Origin: Brevibacillus centrosporus
GTDB lineage: Bacteria > Bacillota > Bacilli > Brevibacillales > Brevibacillaceae
DNA: 64,000 nt
Direction of reading: 5' to 3'
Assembly: GCF_003710815.1 (NCBI RefSeq)
Contig: NZ_RHHP01000001.1
Span: 310,001-374,000, forward strand
A model generated the notes under the pieces. The model searched no databases. It was not told where the DNA came from and worked only from the letters and a program-made list of their open reading frames with translations. Both the position numbers and the translations under genes were made by a program. This document shows, piece after piece, positions 25,745 to 34,869 of this stretch; positions within the stretch are counted from its first letter, which is position 1; the number at the start of each line of letters is the position of its first letter.

Positions 25745-27064
25745 CTAGTTCACTCCTCCGAAATGTGCGGTCAATGCTTTGATGGCACTCTGAATCGTGG
25801 ATGGCTCGTGAGTCCCCTGTGCCGTAAAATCGCGGATAATATCCCGGTAGCGTATCGCAGCATCGATTTCTCGATTGGTTCCTGGTTTGTACGCACCGAT
25901 ATTGATCAAGTCTTCCGCATCACTGTAGGTGGCCAAATGTCTTTTTAGCTGTCTGGCAGCTTCCATATGGTCGTCACTGACGATCTCTGTCATGACCCGA
26001 CTTACGCTGGCGAGTACATCAATCGCAGGGAAATGTCCTTTTTGTGCGATTTTACGATCCAGTACGATGTGTCCATCCAAAATACCGCGCGCAGCATCTG
26101 CTATCGGATCATTCATATCATCTGAATCTACGAGAACGGTGTAAAATGCGGTAATGCTTCCGCGATCTGCTGTTCCTGCCCGCTCCATCAGCTTGGGCAG
26201 CATGGCAAAAACGGAAGGAGTGTAACCCCGCGTTGCAGGCGGCTCGCCGATCGCAAGCCCGACCTCACGCTGCGCCATGGCAAATCGAGTAACGGAGTCC
26301 ATCATCAGCATGACGTTCAAGCCCCGATCCCGGAAGTATTCTGCAATCGACGTTGCGATCATCGCTCCCTTGATCCGGATCATGGCAGGCTGATCAGAAG
26401 TTGCTACCACCACTACCGACTTCTTTAGTCCTTCTTCCCCGAGGTCTCGTTCGATAAACTCCATAACCTCGCGTCCACGTTCCCCAATCAGCCCGATGAC
26501 ATTGATATCAGCTGTTGTGTTCCTCGCAATCATTCCCATCAGGGTACTTTTCCCGACACCGGATCCTGCGAAGATCCCCACACGCTGACCTTTCCCGATC
26601 GTGAGTAGTCCGTCGATCGCTCTGACCCCTACACTGAGTGCTTCCTTAATACGTGGACGCAGAATGGGATTGGGCGGCATGTTGTTTGTCGGGTACGTGG
26701 AAAGTCCAAAGGGGAGCGAGCCTTGAAACGGACGTCCGAGGCCATCTAGGATCGACCCCAAAATCTCCGGCCCTACCTTCACTTCCAAAGAGCGACCCGT
26801 GGCAACAACATCGCAGCCAGGACCAATCGCAGTAAGTTCCCCTAACGGCATCAGCAGTACCTTGTTTTCTCGAAAACCTACAACCTCCGCGATAATGGGC
26901 TCTTGACTATTGCTAGGATACAAATGACAGATTTCGCCGAGCTTTACCTCTGGCCCTTGCGACTCGATGGTGAGCCCGACTACTTGTGTCACTTTTCCGT
27001 TCACTCGCATCGGATCGATTCCGACAAGCGCTTGCCTGTATTTCGATAAGTCGAGAATACTCAT
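25745..27064 (-). CDS. fliI: Flagellum-specific export ATPase FliI
   Basis: 439 residues. Walker A (GIFAGSGVGKSTLMG) is at about 163-177, with the catalytic Glu in LIGERGREVMEFIE and Walker B in LNVMLMMDSVTRFAMAQRE. It resembles F1 beta and type III secretion ATPases. It unfolds or delivers export substrates to the FlhA gate. It overlaps fliH by four bases (start ATG 27064). Confidence 0.97.
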   Translation of the reverse strand: MSILDLSKYRQALVGIDPMRVNGKVTQVVGLTIESQGPEVKLGEICHLYPSNSQEPIIAEVVGFRENKVLLMPLGELTAIGPGCDVVATGRSLEVKVGPEILGSILDGLGRPFQGSLPFGLSTYPTNNMPPNPILRPRIKEALSVGVRAIDGLLTIGKGQRVGIFAGSGVGKSTLMGMIARNTTADINVIGLIGERGREVMEFIERDLGEEGLKKSVVVVATSDQPAMIRIKGAMIATSIAEYFRDRGLNVMLMMDSVTRFAMAQREVGLAIGEPPATRGYTPSVFAMLPKLMERAGTADRGSITAFYTVLVDSDDMNDPIADAARGILDGHIVLDRKIAQKGHFPAIDVLASVSRVMTEIVSDDHMEAARQLKRHLATYSDAEDLINIGAYKPGTNREIDAAIRYRDIIRDFTAQGTHEPSTIQSAIKALTAHFGGVN

Positions 27065-27879
27065 GGCGCTTCACTTCCTCGAGCAATTTCAAGCAACGCC
27101 TGCTTGATCTCTGTCAGTTGGGTATCGATTCGTGCATCTACACTTCCGAGTGGCGTTCGAATCACGCATCCACCATCCTGAACGGTGTAATCGGGATAGA
27201 CGGACAATTCCGCTTGACCATCCAGCAGCTCGAGCATTTGCGCACGATGCTCCTGCAAATAATCGAAGTGTTTGTGGTTTACACAAACGGTAATGTGTCC
27301 GTGAACCCGAGAGCGGCGAAGAACTTTTTTTGCTATCTCCAGCACATGATCAGGCGACTGCTGCAGCTCGGTCGTAATGACTTTCTTGGCAACTTCCATG
27401 CTCAGCTCTACTAAAAACGGTTCCGCCTCCGCGATAATCTGCTGCTTTTGGGAGAATGCTTGCTCTAGCACCTTGCGAGCTTGTCCGACAGCTTCTGTCT
27501 CTTCTTCGCGTGCGATCTGCTTTCCCGTTTCATATCCGCTGTCATGCCCTTCACGAGACGCCTGCTCGTGAACTTCCTGGAATAAGGCTGCTGCCTCCAT
27601 CCTTTTTTGCTCCCACCATTGCTCAATCTCAGTCAGGGCCTGCTGCTTCGTTTGTTCGGCTTGTTCTGCTGCTTGCTGCAATATTTTTTGAGCGGTTTCT
27701 TCCGCGTCCTGTATGATGATTTGCGCTTCTGCCTCAGCATGATTTAAAATTTTTTGATTTTCTTGCAACCTTTCTGGATCTGATTCCGTCTTTAGGGGTG
27801 CAGGCGTTACCGCAAGGAGGACAGAATCGTCAGAAGGCTGATAAAAAGAGGCCTTGATGATTCTAGACAATGATATCAT
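27061..27879 (-). CDS. fliH: Flagellar export ATPase regulator FliH
   Basis: 272 residues from ATG 27879. A TTG three codons later (27870) has better spacing from GGTGGAGGAG, so the exact start is open. The N-terminus is variable (LSRIIKASFYQPSDDSVL). A long Gln/Glu/Ala-rich helix (about 40-150) precedes the FliH/HrpE-like C-terminal domain (ELSMEVAKKVITTELQQS, GCVIRTPLGSVDARIDTQL). It anchors FliI to the C-ring and inhibits it. It overlaps the fliG 3' end by 17 bases (8 with the TTG start). Confidence 0.9.
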   Translation of the reverse strand: MISLSRIIKASFYQPSDDSVLLAVTPAPLKTESDPERLQENQKILNHAEAEAQIIIQDAEETAQKILQQAAEQAEQTKQQALTEIEQWWEQKRMEAAALFQEVHEQASREGHDSGYETGKQIAREEETEAVGQARKVLEQAFSQKQQIIAEAEPFLVELSMEVAKKVITTELQQSPDHVLEIAKKVLRRSRVHGHITVCVNHKHFDYLQEHRAQMLELLDGQAELSVYPDYTVQDGGCVIRTPLGSVDARIDTQLTEIKQALLEIARGSEAP

Positions 27880-28876
27880 CTCCTCCACCGCGAGCGATGA
27901 TGATCTCACCAGCCTCCTCTAAGCGACGGATAATGGCCACGATACGAGATTGTGCTTCTTCGACGTCGCGAAGTCGAACGGGCCCCATGAATTCCATTTC
28001 TTCTTTGAACGTATCTGCCATCCGTTTGGACATGTTCCGGAAAATGACTTCCCGCACTTCCTCGCTCGCCACTTTGAGCGAAAGCTGGAGATCGGCGTTT
28101 TCCACATCCCGGATAACCCGTTGGATGGAACGGTTGTCCAAAGTAGCAATGTCCTCGAACACGAACATACGCTTCTTGATTTCTTCTGCCAACTCGGGAT
28201 CTTGAATCTCCAAGGAATCCAGGATCGTGCGCTCGGTACCTCGGTCTACACCATTGAGAACTGCAACAATTGCTTCGATACCGCCGGCCTGCGTGTAATC
28301 TTGAGTAACGGTAGCAGATAGCTTTTGCTCCAGTACTTGCTCCACTTGTGCGATTACTTCCGGAGATGTACTGTCCATCATGGCAATACGTTTTGCCACC
28401 TCTGCCTGACGTTCTTGTGGTAATGCTGACAAGATCATGGCAGCCTGTTGAGCTTCCAAGTATGACAGTACTAAAGCAATAGTCTGCGGATGTTCATTCT
28501 GGATGAAATTTAGAATTTGACCAGGGTCTGCTTTTCTGGCAAAATCGAACGGTCTGACTTGCAGGTTGGCTGTAAGGCGATTGATAATATCCATCGCTTT
28601 CGTCTCGCCAAGTGCTTTTTGCAAAATTTCTTTGGCGTACGTGATCCCGCCTTGTGCGATGACTTCTTTTGCAACTGCTATTTGATGAAATTCAGATAAG
28701 ATTTTATCTTTTTCGTCCGTATCTACTTTTCGTACATTGGCAATTTCCAATGTCAGCTGCTCGATCTCATCTTCACGCAAGTGCTTAAACACCTGGGCGG
28801 AGATTTCCGGCCCGAGTGAGATGAGAAGGATAGCCGCCTTCTGTCGTCCAGTCAACTCTTTTGCGCCGCGAGCCAT
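27863..28876 (-). CDS. fliG: Flagellar motor switch protein FliG
   Basis: 337 residues from ATG 28876 (AAGGAG, eight-base gap). Three armadillo-like domains are present. The middle one carries EHPQTIALVLSYL and the C-terminal one the torque helix (LDNRSIQRVIRDVENADLQL, SLKVASEEVREVIFRNMSKR). FliG sits on the FliF ring and transmits torque from MotA. Length and motifs are normal. Confidence 0.97.
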   Translation of the reverse strand: MARGAKELTGRQKAAILLISLGPEISAQVFKHLREDEIEQLTLEIANVRKVDTDEKDKILSEFHQIAVAKEVIAQGGITYAKEILQKALGETKAMDIINRLTANLQVRPFDFARKADPGQILNFIQNEHPQTIALVLSYLEAQQAAMILSALPQERQAEVAKRIAMMDSTSPEVIAQVEQVLEQKLSATVTQDYTQAGGIEAIVAVLNGVDRGTERTILDSLEIQDPELAEEIKKRMFVFEDIATLDNRSIQRVIRDVENADLQLSLKVASEEVREVIFRNMSKRMADTFKEEMEFMGPVRLRDVEEAQSRIVAIIRRLEEAGEIIIARGGGDDIIV

Positions 28877-28888
28877 ACCTTTCACTCC

Positions 28889-30472
28889 TTAATCTTCTGC
28901 TAGCCATGTACGAAGCAGGACAACAAACTCATCCGGTTTGCTTCGCGCCAATTTTTCCAACTGCTTCCTGACGACGACTTGATCTCCATCTTCTTGGTAA
29001 ATCAGATCCGGGATTTCCGAAGGTTGGGAAGGCGATAAGAGATCTGAGACTTCTTCTTCTTGCTGTCTAGCTTGTTTGCGTCTGCGCAGTACGAGGAATG
29101 CAACAGCTGCGAGTGCCAATACAGCAATACCGCCGACAGTCCAAAGGACAGCTGGGCTCAGAGAATTGGAGTCTTCAACAGCTACTTTTCCAGAGAATTG
29201 ACGTGGCAGGACTGAAATATGCTTGTCCAACTCTTCTTCTGTCAATTCAACACCTTGATTGCTCAAGGTCACACGAACGACATTTCGCAAAACCTGTTTG
29301 ATGCTCTCGATCGTTGCATCATCCAACGTGCCACCTGCTGGCGGCTCAACACCTACGTTAATCGTTACGTCCTCGATTTTGTAAGGACTCATCGTTACAT
29401 TTCGAGTAATCCGGTTGACTTCCCGGTTAATGGTATCATTCAATTCTTCGTAATCACTATTGCTGCCTGTTGGCGTACTAGCAGGATAGCTTGGAACAGC
29501 ACTTGCTCCCGTTCCTGCAACTCCCCCCGGAGGTGCGCCTTGTCCGGAAAATGTTTTGGATAATTTTTGCGAGGAAATAATAAGTCCTTCGTTGTTTTCT
29601 TTATCAGGTGCTTCTACCAGATTCTCTACACGATTTTCCTTGTCAAAATTCATTTTGATAAACGTGTGGACAATCACCTTGTCTCTACCCATGATCGTGC
29701 CGAGCAGGTTGTACAAGTTTTGCTGCATGGTTTTTTCTACTTCAGCTTTAATCTGTTCCTGCTGTTTAAAACCACTGAGCGTTCCTTCGTTTTCATTTGC
29801 TTCCGCTCGTTCTAAAGGATTGGAATATTGGTCCGTAATGGCGATTGCATCCATCGGGAGCTTGGGAACACTTCGCGAAACAAGCAGATACAGCGAGTTA
29901 ATTTGCTTTTGATCGAGTGTCGTACCAGGTTCTACATCTACGATGACAGAAGCCGTTGCTGTTTCAGGTGTTTCCGTCACCCAGACACTCTCTTGCGGTA
30001 GAGTAATCATGACTTGTGCAGCTCGTACACCTTTCACCCGTTCCAGCATCTTGCGCAGCTCTTGTTGCAAGGCTTCTTTTTTCATGACATCGAACTGTCG
30101 ATCAGTAACCCCCAACGTATTGGAGAAGATCTCCGAATTGATCCCCGCTTCGCTCGGGATTCCCTGAGCGGCCAGATCCACGATGACATCCTGCGCCATT
30201 TTCTCTGGAACCTCAATGCCTGTTCCATTTCCCGTAATTCGGTAAGGAATTTTTTGGCTTTCTAATTCCTGTTTGATTGTTCCTATTTCTTGTTCACTCA
30301 GTCGCTGGTTGTATAGTGGTGTGTACACCGGCTGTGAAGCTATGTATATGTATAGACCAAGTGAGATGAGCAGAAACAGCGAGATTCCTGCGATCATCCA
30401 TTTTTGCTTTTTGGAAAACTGCGTCCATTTTGACGTAAGCTGTTCTCTGAGTACTGCCATACGTTCGTTCAT
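28889..30472 (-). CDS. fliF: Flagellar MS-ring protein FliF
   Basis: 527 residues. Two membrane helices (about 26-46 and 440-462) flank the ring-building domains (TPLYNQRLSEQEIGTIKQEL, KEALQQELRKMLERVKGVRA, VIVDVEPGTTLDQKQINSLY). The cytoplasmic C-terminus (EFVVLLRTWLAED) is the FliG-binding tail. FliF forms the MS ring that nucleates the basal body. The start ATG 30472 follows GAGAGGTG. Confidence 0.97.
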   Translation of the reverse strand: MNERMAVLREQLTSKWTQFSKKQKWMIAGISLFLLISLGLYIYIASQPVYTPLYNQRLSEQEIGTIKQELESQKIPYRITGNGTGIEVPEKMAQDVIVDLAAQGIPSEAGINSEIFSNTLGVTDRQFDVMKKEALQQELRKMLERVKGVRAAQVMITLPQESVWVTETPETATASVIVDVEPGTTLDQKQINSLYLLVSRSVPKLPMDAIAITDQYSNPLERAEANENEGTLSGFKQQEQIKAEVEKTMQQNLYNLLGTIMGRDKVIVHTFIKMNFDKENRVENLVEAPDKENNEGLIISSQKLSKTFSGQGAPPGGVAGTGASAVPSYPASTPTGSNSDYEELNDTINREVNRITRNVTMSPYKIEDVTINVGVEPPAGGTLDDATIESIKQVLRNVVRVTLSNQGVELTEEELDKHISVLPRQFSGKVAVEDSNSLSPAVLWTVGGIAVLALAAVAFLVLRRRKQARQQEEEVSDLLSPSQPSEIPDLIYQEDGDQVVVRKQLEKLARSKPDEFVVLLRTWLAED

Positions 30473-30503
30473 GATTCACCTCTCACAGGATACCAACAAC
30501 AAA

Positions 30504-30803
30504 TCATATCGACATGCGCATGATTTCTTGATAGGACTCGATCACCTTGTTACGTACCTGTAAGGTCATCTGCAACATGTTCGTAGCTTTTAAACCCGCT
30601 ACCGTAACCTGATCAATACTTTCGATTTCTCCAGCCGCAAACTTGTCACCCAAAATGGCGGAATCTACTTGTGCTTGATTGACTTGATTCAACGCATCCG
30701 ATAAGAAGGATCCGAAATCTTTGGTTACCTGAGCTGGCGTTTGCAGCTTGTTCACGCTTGCCGTCTGAATCGGACTAACTTGAGAAAGTGACTGAATATC
30801 CAT
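30504..30803 (-). CDS. fliE: Flagellar rod/MS-ring junction protein FliE
   Basis: 99 residues, usual size. The helical C-terminus has the family pattern (VTVAGLKATNMLQMTLQVRN, KVIESYQEIMRM). FliE connects the MS ring and export gate to the rod and is the first rod protein exported. Placed between flgC and fliF as in B. subtilis. Confidence 0.96.
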   Translation of the reverse strand: MDIQSLSQVSPIQTASVNKLQTPAQVTKDFGSFLSDALNQVNQAQVDSAILGDKFAAGEIESIDQVTVAGLKATNMLQMTLQVRNKVIESYQEIMRMSI

Positions 30804-30821
30804 CGATTACATGCTCCCCTT

Positions 30822-31280
30822 CTACCTGATTTCCAAGGCTTTCATCATCATGCTTTTCGATACATTCAATACCGTGAGATTCGCCTCGTACGATCGGGAA
30901 GCAGAAATCATATCTACCATTTCCTTCATCATGTCCACATTCGGCATGAGTACGTACCCATCTTGGTCGGCATCCGGATGCTCGGGATCGAACACACGTT
31001 TAAACGGTGTTTCGTCTTCCTTGATCGCTGTTACTCTGACACCGTTATCCCCATTTTTCCCGGCGATGTTCCCAACAGCCGCTTGCAGCAAATTGTCGAA
31101 CGACTCACTGGACTTGGGGGAAAGCTCTACCATTTTACGCTTGTAAGGTTGCCATACGCCATTCACGAAGTTTGCTCTTGTTGTCTCTGCGTTTGCAACG
31201 TTGGAAGCCACTGTGTCCAGGCGCAGCCGATTGGCTGTTAGCGCTGAAGCACTCGTGTTGATTCCCTGAAAGAGATTCAT
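30822..31280 (-). CDS. flgC: Proximal rod protein FlgC
   Basis: 152 residues. The N-terminal rod motif (ALTANRLRLDTVASNVANAE) and the C-terminal helix (MPNVDMMKEMVDMISASRSY) are both present, with the family NV.YVLMPNVD segment. It forms the proximal rod with FlgB and FlgF. The start ATG 31280 has a GGAGGGAAA site. Confidence 0.96.
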   Translation of the reverse strand: MNLFQGINTSASALTANRLRLDTVASNVANAETTRANFVNGVWQPYKRKMVELSPKSSESFDNLLQAAVGNIAGKNGDNGVRVTAIKEDETPFKRVFDPEHPDADQDGYVLMPNVDMMKEMVDMISASRSYEANLTVLNVSKSMMMKALEIR

Positions 31281-31283
31281 AAC

Positions 31284-31697
31284 CTATTTCCCTCCGCCGT
31301 CAATTACGCTTCGTATTTTTTGCAGTGAACCTGTTGTTAATTGAGTTAGACCGCTATACCAAATGTAGTTTTTCGCCAGCTCGGTCTGTTCGGATTCCAT
31401 ATCGACATCGTTCCCGTTGTTTTGCACGTTGTTGTTCGGGTTAGAAACGATTTGCGGTCGAGCAAAGCTCCCCGCATTTGCAAAAGGAATGTGCTTTGAG
31501 CTGGTCCGATAGGCTTCCAGGTTTTGACCACCAAGAGTGCCACTTAATTCCTGCTGCAGGTAATTTTCGAAAACGACTTGCTGGCTCTTAAATTGTGGGG
31601 TATCTATGTTCGCTAGATTGTTCGCGATCGTTCTGTGTCGTAAGTTGGCAGCATCCATCGATCGCTCCAGGACCTGCAGGTGATAACTTCCCAGCAT
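31284..31697 (-). CDS. flgB: Proximal rod protein FlgB
   Basis: 137 residues. The rod motif (VLERSMDAANLRHRTIANNL, ANIDTPQFKSQQVVFE) and the C-terminal helix (SEQTELAKNYIWYSGLTQL) identify FlgB. It is the first gene of the fla/che operon, about 80 bases downstream of the predicted promoter. The start ATG 31697 follows GGGGGAG. Confidence 0.96.
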   Translation of the reverse strand: MLGSYHLQVLERSMDAANLRHRTIANNLANIDTPQFKSQQVVFENYLQQELSGTLGGQNLEAYRTSSKHIPFANAGSFARPQIVSNPNNNVQNNGNDVDMESEQTELAKNYIWYSGLTQLTTGSLQKIRSVIDGGGK

Positions 31698-31781
31698 CGT
31701 TTCTTACTCCCCCATCTGTTTCCATTTCATTTCTCTGATACGCTATATTTCTTCCAGATTCGACATCTGAGATACGTAACA

Positions 31782-31810
31782 ATCATAGCAAAACTGTAAT
31801 ACTGAAAAAA
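31782..31810 (-). promoter_or_regulatory. Extended -10 promoter of the fla/che operon
   Basis: On the minus strand TGC-TATGAT (31790-31782) is an extended -10 element. The -35 position, 17 bases upstream, is only TTTTTT (31810-31805). A start near 31775 would leave a leader of about 80 bases before flgB. The strong -10 with a poor -35 suggests dependence on the extended element or on an activator. Confidence 0.6.
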
Positions 31811-31897
31811 GCCCCTTTTCATGACGATTTTCAAAATGATTCAATGGCACTAAATCCCTGATAATTCCTGATTTTTTACTACTTTTGACAAATGTAA

Positions 31898-31912
31898 ATG
31901 GGAAAATCCCAT
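31898..31912. repeat. 15-base palindrome ATGGGAAAATCCCAT
   Basis: An inverted repeat with six-base arms (ATGGGA / TCCCAT) around AAA lies about 90 bases upstream of the fla/che promoter -35. It could be an operator for an unidentified regulator or a small hairpin; no T-run follows, so it is not a terminator. Confidence 0.4.
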
Positions 31913-32001
31913 ATATTTGAAAGGTAATATGTTCATATTTTCGTATTTTAGATTCTAAAGATTCTGTCGGAAATTGTTGGGATTAGGTATAATTACCCAT
32001 G

Positions 32002-32037
32002 AAAAAAGGTGTAGCACCATGTTGAGCTACACCTTTT
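32002..32037 (-). terminator. Intrinsic terminator after codY
   Basis: On the minus strand a perfect 12-base stem AAAAGGTGTAGC / GCTACACCTTTT (loop of ten) is followed by further T residues, 35 bases after the codY stop. It separates codY from the fla/che operon. The mirrored A/T flanks could let it work in both directions. Confidence 0.85.
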
Positions 32038-32071
32038 GTTCAATAGACTATAACTTTTGAGCCATATGTGT

Positions 32072-32851
32072 TTAAGAGGTTTTCAACTTCTCCAACTCTG
32101 GCAAGAGCTTTTCATTCAACACTTTAATGAATGTACCCTTCATACCGAGAGAGCGAGATTCGATGACACCCGCACTTTCCAGTTTACGAAGCGCGTTTAC
32201 AATCACGGAGCGAGTGATTCCCACACGGTCTGCAATTTTGGAGGCAACCAGCAAGCCTTCTTTACCTTCGAGCTCTTCAAAAATATGTTCAACCGCTTCC
32301 AGTTCACTGTAAGAGAGGGAACCAATAGCCATTTGTACGACAGCTTTGCTGCGTGCTTCTTCTTCAATCGCTTCAGAACGCTCGCGCAAGATTTCCATCC
32401 CTACCACTGTTGCCCCTACTTCAGCCAAAATCAGGTCATCATCTACGAATTGATCGTTAATGCGGCCCAGAATCAGAGTTCCCAAACGATCGCCTCCGCC
32501 CATGATTGGAACCAGTGTCGTCCAACCAGCGCGGAATACTTCTTTCATTTCTACTGGGAAAATGGTATACGGACTCTCCACATCCAGGTTAGCAGAGGTT
32601 TCTTCTACTTTCAGCAAACCTTGGCTGTAGTCTTCTGGAAAACGACGATCTTCCAACATTTTACGAATACGTGCATTGTCCATTTCTTGATGGATAGCAA
32701 AACCGAGCAGTTTACCTTTGCGGCTAACTACGAACGTATTTGCTTCAATCACATCGCTCAATACTTGCGCCATCTCGTTGAAGTTGACGGCATGACCAGC
32801 AGACTTCTGCAGCATGCGGTTAATTCTTCTAGTTTTTGACAGTAGATCCAT
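32072..32851 (-). CDS. codY: GTP- and branched-chain-amino-acid-sensing repressor CodY
   Basis: 259 residues from ATG 32851, which has GGGAGGAAA. The longer frame would add 50 residues absent from the family. The N-terminal GAF domain (about 1-155) binds isoleucine, leucine and valine; the C-terminal winged helix ([20 protein letters not shown]) binds DNA. CodY represses nutrient-scavenging, competence and motility genes under rich conditions, including fla/che in B. subtilis. Order xerC-hslV-hslU-codY is conserved. Confidence 0.97.
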   Translation of the reverse strand: MDLLSKTRRINRMLQKSAGHAVNFNEMAQVLSDVIEANTFVVSRKGKLLGFAIHQEMDNARIRKMLEDRRFPEDYSQGLLKVEETSANLDVESPYTIFPVEMKEVFRAGWTTLVPIMGGGDRLGTLILGRINDQFVDDDLILAEVGATVVGMEILRERSEAIEEEARSKAVVQMAIGSLSYSELEAVEHIFEELEGKEGLLVASKIADRVGITRSVIVNALRKLESAGVIESRSLGMKGTFIKVLNEKLLPELEKLKTS

Positions 32852-32891
32852 CTCTATTTCCTCCCAATGTATGGTGATGCTATTCGATTCA

Positions 32892-34289
32892 TTACAGGAT
32901 ATATCGGCTAAGATCCTTGTTACCCGCGATGGTACCCAGCTTTTGCTGGACGTACTCAGGCGTGATTTGAACAACTTCCAGGTGGATGTCAGGCGCTTCA
33001 AAGGATAGATCCTCTAATAGCTTCTCCAAAATCGTGTGTAGACGTCTCGCACCAATGTTATCAGTGCTTTGGTTGACTTCTGCTGCAAGACGTGCCAGTT
33101 CTTGAATCGCTTCCGGTGTAAATTCTACTCGTACACCTTCCGTTTCCAAGAGTGCGACGTACTGTTTCAACAGTGCATTTTTCGGCTCCGTCAAAATTCG
33201 CACAAAATCTTCTACACGCAGACTGGTCAGCTCAACCCGGATGGGGAAGCGTCCTTGTAGTTCCGGAATCAGATCAGATGGTTTCGCCATGTGAAAGGCA
33301 CCCGCTGCAATAAACAGCACGTAGTCAGTCTTGACCGGACCGTATTTGGTCATAACGGTCGAACCTTCTACGATTGGCAGTATATCGCGCTGAACGCCTT
33401 CACGAGATACGTCTGGACCACGTCCATCCTTTCCCGCGATCTTGTCAATTTCGTCAATGAAGATGATCCCATGATTCTCAGCTCGACGAATGGACTCCTG
33501 CGTGACTTCATCCATATCCACCAGTTTTTGCGCTTCTTGCTGAATTAATACCTTTCGCGCTTCTTTTATTCGCAATTTTCGTTTCTTCGTTCGTTTCGGC
33601 ATCAGGCTACCTAACATATCCTGCATTTGCATCCCCATTTGTTCTGTACCCGGAACCTGGAACATATCAAACATGTTAGGCGACTGATCTTCCACATCGA
33701 TCTCGATCATCTGCTCTTCTAGCTGTCCATTGGCCAGCTGCCAAGCCACCTGTCTGCGCTGATGCTCGATCGATGCGTCTTCTGCGTCATGATTGGATGT
33801 TTGTTGTTGCTGTTGTCCGCCAAAGAACATCTCCAGGGGATTTTTAAACGAATTTTGAGGCTTGCGACTAGGAACAAGCACGTTTACGATCGCTTCATTC
33901 GCCAGATTTTCCGCTTTTTCTTTTACGGATTCCATCTTTTCCTGTTTTACGGTGCGAATGGACGCTTCAACTAAATCCCGAACCATGGACTCAACGTCTC
34001 TGCCTACGCAGCCCACTTCTGTAAATTTTGTTGCTTCTGCCTTAATAAAGGGAGCCCCCGTCAATTTGGCAATACGACGAGCGATTTCCGTCTTACCAAC
34101 ACCAGTCGGTCCAATCATCAAAATATTTTTCGGCACGACTTCCTCAATGATTTGTTCCGGCAAGCGACTGCGGCGATAACGGTTGCGCAAGGCCACGGCT
34201 ATGGCTTTCTTGGCTTGTGCTTGCCCAACGATGTATTTGTCCAAATGCTCTACAATCTTACGCGGGGTTAATTGCTCAAGATTCAACAC
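32892..34289 (-). CDS. hslU: HslU (ClpY) unfoldase ATPase subunit
   Basis: 465 residues from GTG 34289, eight bases after GGGAGG; a TTG eight codons upstream overlaps the hslV stop and lacks a site. It has Walker A ([17 protein letters not shown]), an inserted I domain with Gln-rich and acidic stretches, Walker B ([20 protein letters not shown]), and the C-terminal tail ending in SRYIL that docks on HslV. It feeds unfolded substrates to the HslV peptidase. Length matches B. subtilis ClpY. Confidence 0.96.
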   Translation of the reverse strand: MLNLEQLTPRKIVEHLDKYIVGQAQAKKAIAVALRNRYRRSRLPEQIIEEVVPKNILMIGPTGVGKTEIARRIAKLTGAPFIKAEATKFTEVGCVGRDVESMVRDLVEASIRTVKQEKMESVKEKAENLANEAIVNVLVPSRKPQNSFKNPLEMFFGGQQQQQTSNHDAEDASIEHQRRQVAWQLANGQLEEQMIEIDVEDQSPNMFDMFQVPGTEQMGMQMQDMLGSLMPKRTKKRKLRIKEARKVLIQQEAQKLVDMDEVTQESIRRAENHGIIFIDEIDKIAGKDGRGPDVSREGVQRDILPIVEGSTVMTKYGPVKTDYVLFIAAGAFHMAKPSDLIPELQGRFPIRVELTSLRVEDFVRILTEPKNALLKQYVALLETEGVRVEFTPEAIQELARLAAEVNQSTDNIGARRLHTILEKLLEDLSFEAPDIHLEVVQITPEYVQQKLGTIAGNKDLSRYIL

Positions 34290-34309
34290 GTAATCGTCCT
34301 CCCTTATGT

Positions 34310-34852
34310 TCAATTCAATTCATCGACAACTAGGTTGGTATTTGTGAATACGCATATTTCCGCAGCCGTAAGAAGAGAAGCTTCTGCTATTTCTCGAGCA
34401 CTCAGATGAGGTGCATACTTTTTCAGTGCCCGTCCAGCAGCCAGTGCAAAGCTGCCACCAGAGCCGATTGCCAAGATGCCATCATCCGGTTCAATAATCT
34501 CACCGTTACCAGAGATCAGCAGCAAGCTGTCTTTGTTGAGAACAATCATCATTGCTTCGAGGCGTTGTAGAACTTTGTCCATTCGCCATTCTTTTGCCAT
34601 TTCAACGGCAGCTCTCTGAAGATTGCCGTGATACTCCTCCAGCTTGCCTTCAAATTTCTCGAATAATGTAATGGCGTCTGCGACGGACCCAGCGAAGCCA
34701 GCCAAGACTTCTCCGTGGTAGAGCCGTCTCACTTTTTTTGCACCGTGCTTCATGACCATGCTGTTGCCAAAGGTGACTTGACCATCTCCGGCCATCGCTA
34801 CGGATCCATTATGTTGTATGGCAAAAATCGTAGTGGCATGAAACTGTCCCAT
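34310..34852 (-). CDS. hslV: HslV (ClpQ) proteasome-like peptidase subunit
   Basis: 180 residues with the HslV fold ([60 protein letters not shown]). The N-terminus is [14 protein letters not shown]. subtilis ClpQ carries a short N-terminal extension and is reported to use Ser2 as nucleophile. Here residue 2 is Gly, so the two Thr at 7-8 after a short propeptide are the likely nucleophile candidates. The start ATG 34852 has a GGGAGGA site, so a misplaced start is unlikely. Confidence 0.96.
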   Translation of the reverse strand: MGQFHATTIFAIQHNGSVAMAGDGQVTFGNSMVMKHGAKKVRRLYHGEVLAGFAGSVADAITLFEKFEGKLEEYHGNLQRAAVEMAKEWRMDKVLQRLEAMMIVLNKDSLLLISGNGEIIEPDDGILAIGSGGSFALAAGRALKKYAPHLSAREIAEASLLTAAEICVFTNTNLVVDELN

Positions 34853-34869
34853 GTCAGATTCCTCCCGTT

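Larger units (their letters stand above)
31698..32071 (-). promoter_or_regulatory. Intergenic control region between codY and the fla/che operon
   Basis: A 374-base gap without a gene. It holds, in transcription order, the codY terminator (32002-32037), an AT-rich stretch with a 15-base palindrome (31898-31912), a weak CodY-box-like sequence (31826-31840), the predicted flgB promoter (31782-31810) and the flgB ribosome-binding site. In B. subtilis the corresponding gap carries the main SigA promoter of the operon and is bound by CodY. Confidence 0.6.

Noticed and set aside
32057-32839. A 260-codon plus-strand frame opposite codY
   Set aside because: Antisense to an intact codY; it also runs through the codY terminator region and has no recognisable motif.
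32902-32911. GCCGATAT, an exact SigD -10 octamer on the minus strand near the hslU 3' end
   Set aside because: It encodes conserved C-terminal residues of HslU (SRYIL) and has no TAAA at the -35 distance, so chance and coding constraint explain it.
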